Positions 1 to 11,408 of a stretch of DNA of 64,000 nt are shown here, piece after piece. The position numbers were made by a program, and so were the translations under genes. The notes below the pieces were generated by a model. That model saw only the letters and a program-made list of their open reading frames with translations. It searched no databases and was not told the origin of the DNA. The stretch comes from Gnetum montanum (taxonomy: Eukaryota; Streptophyta; Gnetopsida; Gnetales; Gnetaceae): contig MNCI01010443.1 in assembly GCA_015680685.1 (NCBI GenBank), positions 969,483 through 1,033,482 on the forward strand. The letters are read 5' to 3'. The number at the start of each line of letters is the position of its first letter. Within the stretch, counting starts at the first letter, position 1.

Positions 1-763
1 ATGAATCGCTTTCATTGCCTGCATTCGGTGGGTTGTTAGGTGATGACATGGATATGGAGTTAAGTGGAGTGGGCTTAGGTGGCCCCACAGCTAGCCGTTG
101 GCATTCCTTCTCCACACGTTCACGTGTAAGCCTATCTGCTAAGCGTTCTCATGTGTGGCATGGAGGTTGGGCTTGTCTTCGAGCCTCAGATTTCCCTAGG
201 ATTCACACCACATAGGAAGCTAGGAAGAATTGCGGTTGCACAGTTGGGTGTGATTGGTCAGAAGGCTGGCCAGGTATCCTAATGACGTAGGGGCTAGGTT
301 CGCCTTGCATTTGTGAGGTGGAGGCTTGGTAATCATTAGGACTTTCAGGTATCCTAATGACATACGGGGTTGGTTTTGGTGGAGATTGGACCTCCGCTAT
401 TGTGACTACTAGTGGTACTCGGACTACAAAAGGGGCAGGCCGAGTAGAAGGGGTTGGCGCATTTGAGGGAATAATAGGAGGGACATGCACCACATATGGT
501 TTGTCACTTATCATGGTGTTAGAAGTTGCTACAGCTGGAGGCACCTGAACAACATATGCCCGCTATGGGGCATGCGGTGGTTGGGGCATGGATGTGGACG
601 CAGGAGTAGGGATGTGAACTATAAACGGCCTGTTAGATGTTTGTAGTGTACACTCAAGGTAGATGGTGTTAACGTTGGGTGTTTTGGAATCATAATCAAG
701 GTAGATTGTATTGATGACGTATGGCGCCTCTTTGGTGTTCAGAGGGTCTTTATACACCCCCAT
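1..763 (-). pseudogene. gag-protease linker with repeated P-[FY]-V motif
   Basis: Continuation of the R1 gag reading frame toward protease. Read on the minus strand it holds six short motifs: RPFIVHIP, RAYVVQVP, KPYVVHVP, APFVVRVP, TPYVIRIP and SPYVIRIP, separated by Pro/Ser/Thr-rich spacers of about 15-25 residues. An in-frame TAG near 555 and further stops below 205 break it. Bases 1-200 align by eye with 61650-61800 of R8. The same motif series occurs in R4, R6 and R8, so it is a family trait. Function unknown; it could be a peptide docking or beta-strand module of the Gag precursor, which is inference only. Confidence 0.7.
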
Positions 764-769
764 GGCTTG

Positions 770-3040
770 ATTCTACTGTTGGATCGGGTTGGCCTCGTCG
801 AAGGTGATTTGGCCATCATCAATCATCCACTGTATATCCTGTTTTACAGTGAAACAGTAATCCGTGTCATGCCCGTTTCATTGATGGTAGTCGCGAAAGC
901 GATCCATTCTGAAGCCTTTGGGTACGGGAGGCTCATGCAGTGTTGCTAAGCTTGGGTTTTGAACAAGTTGGTAGAACCGGTCATGTCTTTGGATGGCCAC
1001 AAGGGATAACTGTTTATGTTTCATTAACCCATCTTTCAGAAGTTGATCGAAAAGCTGGGATGGCTTCATTGGTAGAGGCATATATTGAGAGGGTTCTTTC
1101 CTCTCGAAATATATGACTCATTGTTGGGTTTTGCGATGATGATGATTCCGGCACGGTTGTGGGACTAGGTTTATTGTAGTTAGTAGGGGGTACGGGTGGT
1201 TTATTTTGGTGTGCCATGCTTGCTTGTTGTGCTCCTGCTATCGCTACTATAGTTTTTTTAGCCTTCTCTTTGTCTTTTTTAGTGTGTTGATTTTTAAAGG
1301 CTAAGTATGCAGGGTCGTGGCTATTTTGAGCCTCCTCTTCTATGTTTTTGATCTGTACAAAAGCTTGGTTGAAGTCACGTGCGTTAAGGTAGTACAACTT
1401 GGATTTAAAAAAGTCATTAACAACCCCTTTCAGAATAGTAAGCAAGTATGTTTGGGAGATTGGCTCATGTAGCTCGTTGAGAGCAGCGCTCCACCTCTGA
1501 ATGAATTTCTGTAAAGGTTCAAGCGGTGCTTGTTTAACTTGTATGAGGTTGTCCAATGTCGCCTCAGGTTTTGAGTTATACTTGAACCAAGTCACGAACT
1601 GGTGTAACAACTCCTCCAAGGAGAATATGGAATTCCTCGGCAGGGCCCGGTACCAGTCAAGTGCTCTCCCTGTGAGAGACATGGGGAACACTCGGAGAAT
1701 GGCATGGGGCCATGCCTGGAGTAACGCACATTCTAACCTAAATGTTATGAGGTGTGCATTGAGGTCTGTCTCCCCATTATACTTGGTTAGTGTCAGCAAT
1801 GATATGCCTTTGGGCAAAGTTAGAGGTGGGACGAAAGGGATGATGGGATCATCGTGGTAGAAATCCACTACCTTCAGCTCTCCGTCAGCAGCCGTTTTGA
1901 GGCGCTTTACCTCGTCGGTTAATTCTTGCATCAGTTTTTTGGTGTCTGCCCAGTCTTGGGCACTCAGAGACATGGTAGCTTAAGGTTGTGGTATAGCATA
2001 CAGGTTAGAGTGTTGTATGGTGGGTTGAAAGGCCAAAAGCTGTGTGGCCGGGGGTTGTGCTTGTGGCACGTTTATAGGGGGTGGCATTAGGGATGGCATG
2101 TTATAGGGGAAAGGCTGTTGTTGCTGTGGTTGCAGCTGTACTGGGGGAACGTTGGCTAGTTGTACCGTATGGGGTGGTATGTTATAGTGGGGAGGTTGAT
2201 GTTGTTGTAGTTGAGTGCCCATCGCTACCCATTGTCCAGCCACGTTTTGTGAAGGAGCTCCCTGTTGAGTTACTGCGGTCGAGGGGGCTCCATGCATTTG
2301 GATGTGGGGAATGTAATGGATGGATGTGGATGCGGGTATCATGTGCAGCATCCCTATCACTCGAGGTGCGAAGGTTGCTCCCATGTTATTGTGCGGGGGT
2401 GGTGCTTGTGAGGACGGGTCGGTTACTTCATCAAGGATGATAGTAAGAGGGAGCGTGCTGAATTGTGAGTCAGTCAAAGGTGGAATATGAGCAAATGAAG
2501 ATGTTTCCGAGGGAGGCATTTGTGCGTGGATGAGTCTAAGGGGTTGGAGGGGCATGACTTCCCCTGTGTCTGGATGAAAAACTGCGTTGACATGGTTTTG
2601 CGGATTGAGGGTGTGATAAGAGTCCTTGTGTTCGGATTGGGCAGCGAACTCGTCCTCCTCTTCTGGTTGGAAATCCACTGCAGGCTGATCCAACGGCTGG
2701 CTCCTTTGCAGGAGGAGTCGTGTAACGAGCTTTGAGTACTGTTCTAGAACAGGGACTATATCGTACAGAGAGGGGATGAACTCATGTCCCCCCTGTAGAA
2801 GAGTTCAAACTACCTCATTTCCTTTATTTCGACTTGATCTACTGTCAGACCAGCTTGTAGCTTCACACATATGAAGTTATATTGGTCCTGGGTTATGATG
2901 TTAGAGGTTGGGTTCCTTCCTTGCAACCTTCGGGACTGGCGGGGCCCCACTATGGGTTGTGCCGTGGGCTGGCGGACGGCCATAGTGCCCACGACATCGA
3001 TGACTTGAGCGGTTGCAGCAGTGGTGTTTACAGGGTTCAT
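770..3040 (-). pseudogene. gag: gag (capsid polyprotein), broken
   Basis: Structural protein that would form the retrotransposon particle and bind its RNA. The start is taken at 3040, where the N-terminal block (MNPVNTTAATAQV) matches the R4 gag N-terminus. A Pro/Gln-rich segment follows (2693-1980), then the capsid core (1973-1014) with the plant retrotransposon-gag pattern: LTKYNGE, AWPHAILRVFPMSL, ALDWYRALP, LHQFVTWFKYN, ALNELHEPI and KLYYLNARDFNQAFVQI. A stop at 1977-1979 (TAA where R8 has a Gln codon) splits N-terminus and core. A frameshift near 1100 moves the C-terminal part (1081-770) to another frame; it carries the motif RFRDYHQ where R8 has RFCDYHQ, so the zinc-knuckle Cys is lost. 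Confidence 0.85.
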
Positions 3041-3644
3041 GATGATCTATTGAGGATGTGATATGGTGTAGGGATGTGAAATTAGTATAAGTACAGCATA
3101 CAACATATAACTGCCGACGTATAAGGACAGCGTATATGGGCACAGCCTATAGGGTCAGCGTAGACGAGGTCTACGGTGTAGGGAGTATAGCGTATACGCT
3201 AGACAGCGTATACAGCGTCAGGGTAGAAGGTAAAACAGGGTTATAGCGTATAGAAGGCGGTATAATGTATGACAACATAAACATAATGATGGTGTAAAGA
3301 GTGCGGCATAGACAGAATAGCAAGGATGAAGTTGGTGTACAACGTAGACGAGGTCTACAGCGTAAAGAGCATGCAACGTGAATGGTTAACAGCGTAGCGT
3401 AAAATATACAGCGTAGCGTAAAATATACAGCGTAGCGTAAAATATGCGGCGTAAGGAAAATCTGCACCGTAAAATGTGTAGCATGCGTGTGGCAGCGTAG
3501 ACATTGCGGTTTCTGTGGACAGAGTCCACGTGAAGCTGGCAGTGTAGAAGCTGGAAAACTCGCAGAGAGTGAGTTTGGAACAGGACAGCGTAAACGCTGA
3601 TCAACGTAGGTGCTGGGGGGCATGAAGGTAAGGTTTTAGGGGAA
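3041..3644 (-). other. R1 5' leader, rich in AGCGTA/TACGCT words
   Basis: Untranslated leader between primer site and gag start. No convincing protein is seen. AGCGTA and its complement recur throughout (for example AGCGTATACGCT near 3189-3202), the same word that builds the palindromes of the R1 LTR. A short tandem repeat lies at 3389-3445. Confidence 0.55.
3389..3445. repeat. three perfect 19-bp tandem copies
   Basis: The unit ACAGCGTAGCGTAAAATAT is present three times head to tail with no mismatch, inside the R1 leader. Each unit contains two GCGTA words. Perfect identity in an otherwise decayed element suggests recent slippage. Confidence 0.9.
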
Positions 3645-3664
3645 GGCCCTCCTTCTAGCACCAA
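3645..3664 (-). promoter_or_regulatory. candidate primer binding site, R1
   Basis: On the minus strand this reads TTGGTGCTAGAAGGAGGGCC, four bases inside the LTR end. The same block follows the 5' LTR in R4 (45816-45835), R6 (32781-32800) and R7 (47582-47601), the position of a reverse-transcription primer site. It starts with TGG, the complement of the tRNA CCA end; I could not assign the tRNA. Confidence 0.6.
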
Positions 3665-3668
3665 TTTC

Positions 3669-4849
3669 TGTATTGCCTGAAATCGTCGGTCTCTAGCTGG
3701 AAGGAAATAGAGACCGTGGGATCACAGGGTGCGCACAGAAGACCCTGCCTTCGCTTGAGGGCAAGCTAGAATGCACGAAGGCAGAGTACCTTGGGTGGTC
3801 TGCATGCGAATCAGACAAGGATTTCCCCGAATGTACATAGAAGTGCTATACGCTGGGTTAGACGTAAACAGCGTAGCGGGCATAAATAGAGCATGAACAA
3901 TGTAAATAATACAAACAGAGCATGAACGTAAACAAACGTAAACAAAATACATACAACAATTAATGCAAATTGTAAACGATTATGGGAAGAAAATGTAACA
4001 ATGGCATTACAGAATGAAAGTACAATGCACCGGTCAGACGTAGTTGTGAATGGGACACAAGGCAGACGAAAGCCCCAGTGGATGCAAAGATGACTGTAGC
4101 TAGATCGCACTGTAAGCACAACGTAGAGACTGTATGCTCAGCGTATAGGGTTGTCCAGCGTAATAGGTTTTTATGCTCTGGTTCTCAGCGTAATTGCTCT
4201 TTGGTATGATCTCGGATTTTTCCAAACCCCCCCTGTTCAAGTGGAAAAGTGGGGCTTTTATATTGGTTGTTACGCTAGACTCGGGTTAGGAGACACGTGG
4301 CGCGTTGACTGGGTGCATAAGATTTACAAATATACAATATATTACATCTGCTGGGCGTATACGCTGGGCGTATATGTTGTATTAGGCAGGTGTATATGCT
4401 GGGCGTATATGAACTCGGGTGGAGATGCTGTAGACGCTGGGCGTATACGCTGATGGTGGCCGACTTGCTTCAATCCTTACTCTTCAGTGTTGTTCTCATG
4501 CTGTCTTTAGAGATTTCATGCCGGACGTATGCATCTATTGTACTTGCTGAGCGTACATGTGAGGTGTGTATGCTGGGCATGTACACTGGGATTCTACACT
4601 AGGCATATATGCTAGGACTTGGGCATACATGCTGGGCGTATACGCTGAGAATTTCAGCATATACGCTGGGAATGTGCACATGGGCATATACGCTGGGCGT
4701 ATACGCTGGAACTTCATGCTTAGAAAAAATTAAGCCTCTGATCTCCAAAGTTGCCATGTTTGACACCAACTATAGCTATTGTCATCTGGGGTCCCAGGGA
4801 CCTACTTAGTGTTGGACACGTACCAAGCTCGAAATTTTGTAGTGTTTCA
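3669..4849 (-). mobile_element. R1 5' LTR
   Basis: Bounded on the plus strand by TGTATTGCC at 3669 and GTGTTTCA ending at 4849, so in element sense it begins TGAAACAC and ends ACA. It is 1181 bp. In element sense it holds a U3 with AGCGTATACGCT palindromes (4330-4720), a TATA box AATATAAAAGCCCC (near 4255), and R/U5 with two hairpins: CCTTG/CAAGG (3789-3793 with 3816-3820) and CTGCCTTCG/CGAAGGCAG (3745-3753 with 3776-3784). It is the same family as 48700-49923 and 15689-17131. Confidence 0.85.
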
Positions 4850-6300
4850 GGCTCCAAATGATGGTCTTTCATTCCTCTACGCCCAGCGTAGAGCCCAGTG
4901 TAGAGAAACTTTCAGGCCCCAAAAATGAGTCAAAACATGCCAGAATTGAGCATCTGGATCCCCTAGGACCTTCCCCAAGGTCCCTAGTAGCTCTCAGGTA
5001 CTTGAAAATCAAATTTTGGGCTCCAAATGATGGTCTTTCATTCCTGTACGCCCAACATATACGGCCAGCGTGCAGCCAGCGTAGAGTAACTTTTGGGCCC
5101 CAAAAATAAGTCAAAACATGCTAGAACTAATTTTCTACACCCCTCAAGACCTTCCCAGGGTCTCCAGTAGCTCTCATGTACTCAAAAATCAATTTTTGAC
5201 CTTAAAATAAAGCATTTTCATGTGTGTACGCTGGGTACATTTTTGGTGTACGCTGGCATGCTGTACGTTGGCATGCTGTATGCTAGCATCCTGTACACTG
5301 GCATGTTGTATGCTAGCATCTTGTACACTAGCATCCATGTATGCTAGCATGCTATATGCTGGCATCCTATACGCTAGCATCCATGTATGTTGGCATGCTG
5401 TACGCTGGCATGCATGTACGCTGGCATGCATGTACGCTAGCATCTTATACGCTGGCATCCAGTACGTTGGCATGCTATACGCTCGCATCCTGTATGTTGG
5501 CATCCTGTACGCTGGCATGCATGTACGCTGGCATCCTATACGCTGGCATGCATGTACGCTGGCATGCTGTACGCTGGCATCCTGTACGCTGGCATGCTGT
5601 ACGCTGTACAGTTGTAACATATCCTACACTCGGTCAATGCACCACCTATCTCCTGATCCAAATTTTTCTCACCTTACAGCCACTCATCCCTTTTCAGACC
5701 TAAGTATAACATCAAAACCCATATAAAAACTCTAATTTTTTACCAGATTCAGGTTCGAAAATGGAAGGCATCTTGGCAAAAATAGAGGCAGACCACACTA
5801 AGAAAATTGAGAACCCTGCATCCTATACGCTGGACCTCAACCCTGCATGCTAAACATATAGCCTCTACGTTGTGCCTGCAGTCTGAACCAGCATGCTGCC
5901 AAACCCTCGCATTCACCAGGGCTTCTCATCCGCCTTGTGTCACATCCACAACTACGTTAAGACCAGTGCATTGTAACTTTTATTATGCAATGACATTGCC
6001 ACATTTTTGCTAATATTTGTTATAGTTTTATCATCCATTCTTGTATGCTCATTGTTTACATTCCTTTACATTTACGCTCAGTTTCATATTAGTTATGCTG
6101 TTTACATATAACCCGATGTATAATATATCAATATACGTTAGAGGAAATCCTAGTCTGATCTGCATGTGGACCACTTGAGGTACTCTTCCTTTGTTAATTC
6201 TAGCTTGCCCTCAAGCAAAGGTAGGGTCTTCTGTGCTTATCTGGGGATCTCCTGGTCTCTATTTTATTCCAACTGGAGACCAACGATTTCGGATAGTACA
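4850..6300 (+). mobile_element. LTR L1, 5'-truncated (R1 inserted in it)
   Basis: Remainder of a plus-strand LTR. The middle (near 4914-5220) matches the R6 LTR (block GGCCCCAAAAATGAGTCAAA). The 3' part has the shared CAACTACGTTAAGACCAGTG block near 5950, a TATA-like CATATAAAAAC (near 5720), and the U5 stem CCTTTG/CAAAGG (6188-6193 with 6216-6221). It ends GATAGTACA at 6300. Its 5' portion is not in the window because R1 interrupts it. Confidence 0.75.
5223..5612. repeat. tandem array of about 17-19 bp GTACGCTGGCATGC units
   Basis: About twenty imperfect head-to-tail copies of a unit like GTACGCTGGCATGCTGT, many followed by the palindrome GCATGCATG. It lies in the U3 of L1, upstream of its TATA box, where the other LTR families have AGCGTA palindromes. 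Long open frames here on both strands are only the repeat being read through. Confidence 0.9.
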
Positions 6301-6331
6301 GATTCCTCTAGACGTCAATAAAGAGGGGCCA
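6301..6331 (+). other. polypurine tract remnant joined directly to an LTR end
   Basis: After L1 ends at 6300 only 31 bases precede the next LTR: GATTCCTCTAGACGTCAATA, then AAAGAGGGGCCAA. This is the conserved polypurine-tract segment that precedes every 3' LTR here, so the whole internal region of that element has been lost. Confidence 0.75.
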
Positions 6332-8070
6332 ATGAAACACCACTAATTTCAGCCCAGAAATTTGAAACAAGGATGACCCAAGCCCTCCCCAGCATTCCAG
6401 AGGAAAAATTTGGCTAAGGCATGGAGCTTACACCTAGTTTTCCCAAGGCAGGTTTCTCACGCTGTCAAAACTAGGTTGCCCCCAGTGTAACCAACACAAA
6501 ATAGTGTTAAAATCAAGTCAAAAGGTAAAGGGCATGCTGTGGGCACACTATGGTCATGCTGCAGGTTGATTCAACATGACCAACTCTCAAAAGTCTCCAA
6601 ATCAAGTCAAAACAATCATATTTTCAAAGGAGAAAATCATCCTCGGGCTCACCATCAACAATGTCTAGACTTCAACCTCCAGAATCTCCAAATTTTAAGT
6701 CAAAACTTGCAAGTTTTCATAGGTTTTTCTAGGTGACACTGTAGGTCATGTTGTGGTCACCCTACAGTGTGAGTGCAGTGTGACCTACCAAAAAGGTTTA
6801 AGAACAAGACACATCAACCTCAGTTTTCAACCTCAAGATCACACACAGGCAGGCAGTAGTTGCACTTCAAGAATTAGGCTTCAAAATTTAGAAATCAGTA
6901 TCAAAACATATCTTTTTCTCCACTCACGCTGAAGGTCACACTGGGCGTGAATACAGCGTGAGTGCATCGTACACATGCTAGATGTTGGGATGCTGGGACA
7001 CACATGCTGAAGACAAACGCTAGGCATGAATGCAGCATGAGTATGCTGAAGCTCAAATCAACACACATTGAAGCCCACATCCATTCACGCTAGAAGATCT
7101 AGTAGAATAGAACCAGCTCAAGTAGCCACAAAACTCTTCAAATCAACATTCTACAGCAGTTGATTCAAGGACCAAGAAGTTTCAAGCAAGCCAAAGTTAA
7201 TCCCTTTGATTTTCTTTGTAAATTTTCTTCATTTGTGGGCATGTCGAGCCCTCACGGTCTAAATTGTATGTACTCCCATGGGCTTGAGTAACACACAAGT
7301 TGTAAAATGCAATGTACTTGGTCAAAAATGTAGTTTTCCAACACATGAACAACTCACACATGGATGTCCATCGAACATGTGTTACTTGATCTGTTTTCTT
7401 GTTAAATCCCAACCATGAATTCAATTCTATAATTCCACACCTGAGCCCGACCCAGTCCTATAAATACCCTATCAATTCACATGAACCGGGGTTGGCAATT
7501 GGAGACATTGGTAATTCTAAGAACATACAGAAAACCAGCAATCCTTGGGCGCTCATCACACTTGACTCCTGGCATCCAAGAACTTCTTACATACATCACA
7601 TCACATCATCACATCATCGTGTCATCGCATCACATCATCCCAAGGCTAGGCATTTGACCTACCATCCACACGTGCAGCTACGCTTTGATCGGTGCACATC
7701 TTTTCTAAGTAATACAATTCAGTTCATTTTGCCAACCAACCATTATTTCTGTTTACTCTATTTCATATTTAGTTTACATTCTGCTTACTACATTCAATTT
7801 AAATTCTACTTATATTTTTTTTACGAACTTGTTTACATTTTACGTGCACTATTCATGTTTTAAGACATCAATTACGATAACCCCAGTGCAAGCCATAGTT
7901 TATGCTCAGGGAAGTCCTTAGTTGATTTGTGTGCAGACTATCCAAGGCACTCTACCATTGTTCCCTTTTCTAGCTTGTCCTCAAGCAAAGGTAGGGTCAT
8001 CTATGCCTGCCCTATGATCTTTTGGTGTCTGTTTCCTTCCATCCTTACATCGATGATTTAGGTCAGTACA
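6332..8070 (+). mobile_element. LTR L2
   Basis: Starts TGAAACACCAC right after a polypurine tract and ends GGTCAGTACA. Its U3 (6520-7100) carries its own palindrome type, CACGCTG/CAGCGTG and CACTGTAGGTCA-like words. A TATA box CCTATAAATACCC lies near 7458. U5 keeps the stem that ends CAAGCAAAGGTAGGGTC near 7985. It is a different family from the neighbouring L1 and L3. Confidence 0.8.
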
Positions 8071-8631
8071 CTGTTAAGCCCTTCTATTTGCTCAACCGCA
8101 AAGTCCATGACGTGTGTAAGATAGCTCACCGCATGGGAAGCATTTGTAGGCAAGTTAAAGCCCCATACGAATGCAACACAACTCATCCTAGGAAAGAAAC
8201 ACTTGTCTTGCAACAAGGTTGTTCACAAATGTAAATGGAAAAATAGCAAAAGGCAAAAGCATAAGAGAGAGAAAGCTCACGTGCATAAATGGCACATAAG
8301 CCATTTCGAAATCATCCTCTCCAAGCATTTCAATGAGAGGTCAAAGGTTAGTAAAAGTAAAGATGACCACACGAATGACTCCCTCATGAGCACTTTGATG
8401 AGGGGTTCTACTAAGTTTCATCTTTATCCTTTTCCTGAACCTCCTTCCTTCCATCTTTGCCCTTCCCCCCCCCCACCCTCACAAAAGCCAATGCAATACT
8501 CTTAAGCACAGCTAAGCGACGTCTTGATGATCACCGAACAACAATGTTAGCATTTTGTCTTTCATGGTGTTTCATATTCTTTGTCAACATCTCTCTGGCC
8601 CATCCTCCAGACGTCAACAAAGAGGGGAAAA
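8071..8631 (+). other. 3' non-coding stub and polypurine tract
   Basis: About 560 bp, no gene. Similar by eye to the R4 segment 18950-19330 in reverse complement (shared TTTCAATGAGAGGTCA-like and GTAAAGATGACCA blocks), which lies between integrase and the 3' LTR. It ends with the stem-loop containing GACGTCAACAAAGAGGGG just before L3. It is what remains of an internal region after deletion. Confidence 0.65.
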
Positions 8632-10342
8632 TGAAACATCCTAAATTTTTAGGGTATCCTTGCTTCATCAAGTCATTGCAATTCAGGCATCGTCATGTCA
8701 GTTCAGCAAGAAATGGATGTTTCGAGTTAAGGCTGTATAGTTTGGCAAATTTTCTAGCTGGGTAATTCGTCTAGCTAACAGCCTACATAGGAGCGATGTG
8801 GAGAGTTGTTGATGGTGCTCAAAATGCACAAAACAGTTTGGCAAGTTTTCTAGTCAAGGAATTTGCTACGCTATGCTATGCTATATAGCGTAGAAGGCTT
8901 CGGGAGACAGTTGTTCAAACAGTCAACCATAAATTTTTGTAAGACAAGATGCTATGCTATGCTACACTACGAAGCGTAGCACAACATAGCAAGAGCAAGA
9001 TAGGAAGACTTGGCCTACTTAGTGATTTCAAATGCACTCAGTCAGCACCTCGAACCTTCAAAAATAGTTGCTTCGCTCAGCTCCAAGTTCTTCAGCAATG
9101 GCTCCTTCACCAGAAAATAACAAACTCAGCAAAAATCAAACCATGTTGGTTGCTACGCTATGCTGTGCTACATAGCGTAGCATAGCATAGCTACTCTACT
9201 AGAGCAACGAAAGGCATCTCAAAGGGCCAGATCGACAAGTTCGCAAGATTCACAGTGCAAAAAGCAAAGTTTGCAGATTGGTAACATTTTCGCGACTAAG
9301 GCCAGCTACTATGCTATGCTATACTATGTAGTGAAGCATAGCGTATCAAGTATGCAAAAAGTAGTTAGAGCACTTGAAAGGTTTCGACACATGCAGCAGG
9401 AGTAAATGCAAGTTTTTGCCTTGAACTGGTGGCTATGCTATGCTATGTTGCATAGCGTACTAAGACGCTATGCTACGCCAACATTCTACGCTATAAAGCA
9501 TAGCAAAACATAGCAAGCAGTTATGCTACATCAATGCACTTCACCTGTTTGCACTGTTGGCACACATCTCCAAGTTCTGACAATGCAATTATGACATGGC
9601 AGGCTTGTAATTACAACATGGTAGGCTCATCCAGCGGTCATGCATGTCCATGCAGCATAGACAAGTCAACATGGGCCCAGGACATGTGGTGTCCAAACTA
9701 CACCTTTTGCATGCCCTTGGTCCTATAAATACCCCAATGAGCAATGCTCAAAGCGATCGTTTGGTTGGTGAATTGGCTAGCTAGCAAGTGAAAAGGTAGC
9801 ATGGTATTCCTGAGCATTGTAAACATCTTTTTGGACACTGTAAACAATTGGCACTCTCGTTTAGCATTCTGCCTTGCTCTTTCTTACTAGCCCCCATGGC
9901 ATTTTGGATTGTTGACTCCCAAGTCCACATTCAAGCATACAACTATCTTACTCTAAACATCTTGGTTACTCTTGGGATCCCAGTGCCCCTCAATGCCATG
10001 CAACCAATTGTATCCACATTGACAGAGTGAGGCGATAATCTTGAAGCGGTGCATTTTTCTAATTTTATTTTACATTGTTTTCTTGCTTATCATCACATTT
10101 TACATCATTATCTGCCCCTTTTATGTTTAAATATTACTTTATGCTACAAGTCCCTTTTACAGATTATTCATTTGCAAAAGGTTATATTAACACTGACTAA
10201 GTCCCTGTCTAATCAACTAGACCATTTAGGGTGCCCCGTTTTCATTTTATCTAGCACGACCCTTATGTAGATCCAAGGTTAAGATTGTCATGACTAACAA
10301 CCTCTCAGTGTTTTCTAGCCGTTGACACTTTTGGTCGCTACA
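8632..10342 (+). mobile_element. LTR L3 (GCTATGC-palindrome family)
   Basis: Starts TGAAACATCC, followed by the small palindrome CCTAAATTTTTAGGG, and ends GGTCGCTACA. U3 holds a palindrome array such as GCTATGCTGTGCTACATAGC (8870-9510). A TATA box TCCTATAAATACCCC lies near 9720. The U5 stem is CCCTG (10203-10207) with TAGGG (10227-10231). It is the same family as the R4 LTRs and the tail of the R7 LTR. No primer site follows it, so it is a 3' LTR. Confidence 0.8.
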
Positions 10343-10740
10343 AAGACAATCCAAGACAATTCCACAAAAAACAACAAGCTTACTACCCAAGTGGAGCTCC
10401 ACCAGAACCATATGAATAATATCAACAATGGCATCAACCACAATCATGGGAAATACCACCACCAAGATAGTAGTACACTTATAGGCAACTAGATCCATAT
10501 CGGGACTATGTTTAGCAACCCATTTCTCCAAGATGCTCTGCAAGCCACGCCTCATTCCAACATCACTATTACGCTCCAAAGTACAATCGAACTCATTCAC
10601 CATCTACTCAAGGAAAGAATCGATATTCATACCACCCTCTGCATGCATCTACACATATTCCACTACCCTCAAACCAGTTACCTCCTATTTTGTTCATGCA
10701 AGGCAAAATTCCTTCATAGCCACAACAATGAAATGCTATG
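10343..10740 (+). pseudogene. gag: gag C-terminal tail, Gln/Tyr/Pro-rich
   Basis: Decayed reading frame with QAYYPSGAPPEPYE followed by Gln, Tyr and Pro-rich sequence and several stops, directly upstream of the protease remnant. This composition is common in the C-terminal gag of Athila-type elements. No capsid core or zinc knuckle remains. The call rests on composition and position. Confidence 0.4.
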
Positions 10741-10742
10741 AG

Positions 10743-11276
10743 ATTTTTGAATTTACAACTAACCTTCTAGCTAATTTGATTAGAAAAGTTCTTTTATTTA
10801 CTTGCAAATTGCCTGGTTCTAGTGTCAATATCATCTCCCATTATATGTGTAAGGCTTGGAACATACTAGCTCTTAAGAAGAGCAACATTTATCTAGAATT
10901 GGTAGACCAATCAATCACTATCCCTTTCGGATTAGTAGAGGACATTATGACCATAGTTTATGGATGGTCCTATCCTATCAATTTTTGGTGATCAAGGTGG
11001 AAAATTGCAAAGGTGACTTTCCCATCATTATGGGAAGGGCATGCTTATGCACAGTAGATGGACGTATGGGCATAAGAAACCTCTCCTTGGAAATCATCAA
11101 GGAAAATAAATTTAGAAAGATAGAGAAGAAGCGTGTTTCATGCATCACGTACAATGATAATGGGTGCACCTACGTACAGAAAATATGGTGCATTAAAAGC
11201 ACATTCATCAAAGCATGTAATCAATGTGCACATGAAACTAATATCCAAAGGTGTGTGTATGTAGTAGCCAAAAAAT
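10743..11276 (+). pseudogene. aspartic protease remnant (Athila-like)
   Basis: Protease that would cleave Gag-Pol. Visible blocks are GSSVNIISHYMCKAWNI, where the active-site Asp region lies just upstream and is degraded, then LVDQSITIPFGLVEDIM, and the flap and second-half motif PIIMGRACLCTVDGR, corresponding to the family pattern ILGRPFL. The order and wording fit Athila-type proteases (ADRSIKYPKGIVED and LGRPFLAT-like) rather than the VDDGAA type found elsewhere in this window. It continues into the RT region at 11409. Confidence 0.65.
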
Positions 11277-11408
11277 AGGAGGACACCTAGTGGCTAACAA
11301 CTAACTCAAATAATAGCACACTATGTATGGAACCAACTAAGACCCTAACATGAGCAAGTTCATCACCAACTCTCCAATGATAAAGATGATGATACCTGTT
11401 GGGGAGAG

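Larger units (their letters stand above)
1..4849 (-). mobile_element. R1: Ty3/gypsy Tat-type retrotransposon, 5' part
   Basis: Minus-strand element seen from its 5' LTR (3669-4849) through a primer-site motif, a leader and gag to the left window edge, where the gag-protease linker is cut. Protease and pol lie outside the window. The gag protein, LTR start (TGAAACACTACAAAATTTCG in element sense) and palindromes match R8, so R1 and R8 are the same family. R1 is inserted in an older plus-strand LTR, whose 3' part resumes at 4850. Confidence 0.85.

Noticed and set aside
5189-5726. Overlapping long open frames on both strands giving Cys/Ala/Leu-rich repeat proteins
   Set aside because: They are the GTACGCTGGCATGC minisatellite read in several frames; no start context, conservation or domain.
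10343-10742. Primer binding site after L3, which would make L3 the 5' LTR of R3
   Set aside because: The bases after 10342 (AAGACAATCCAAGACAATTC) do not resemble the primer-site motif, L3 is preceded by a polypurine tract, and its family differs from L4.
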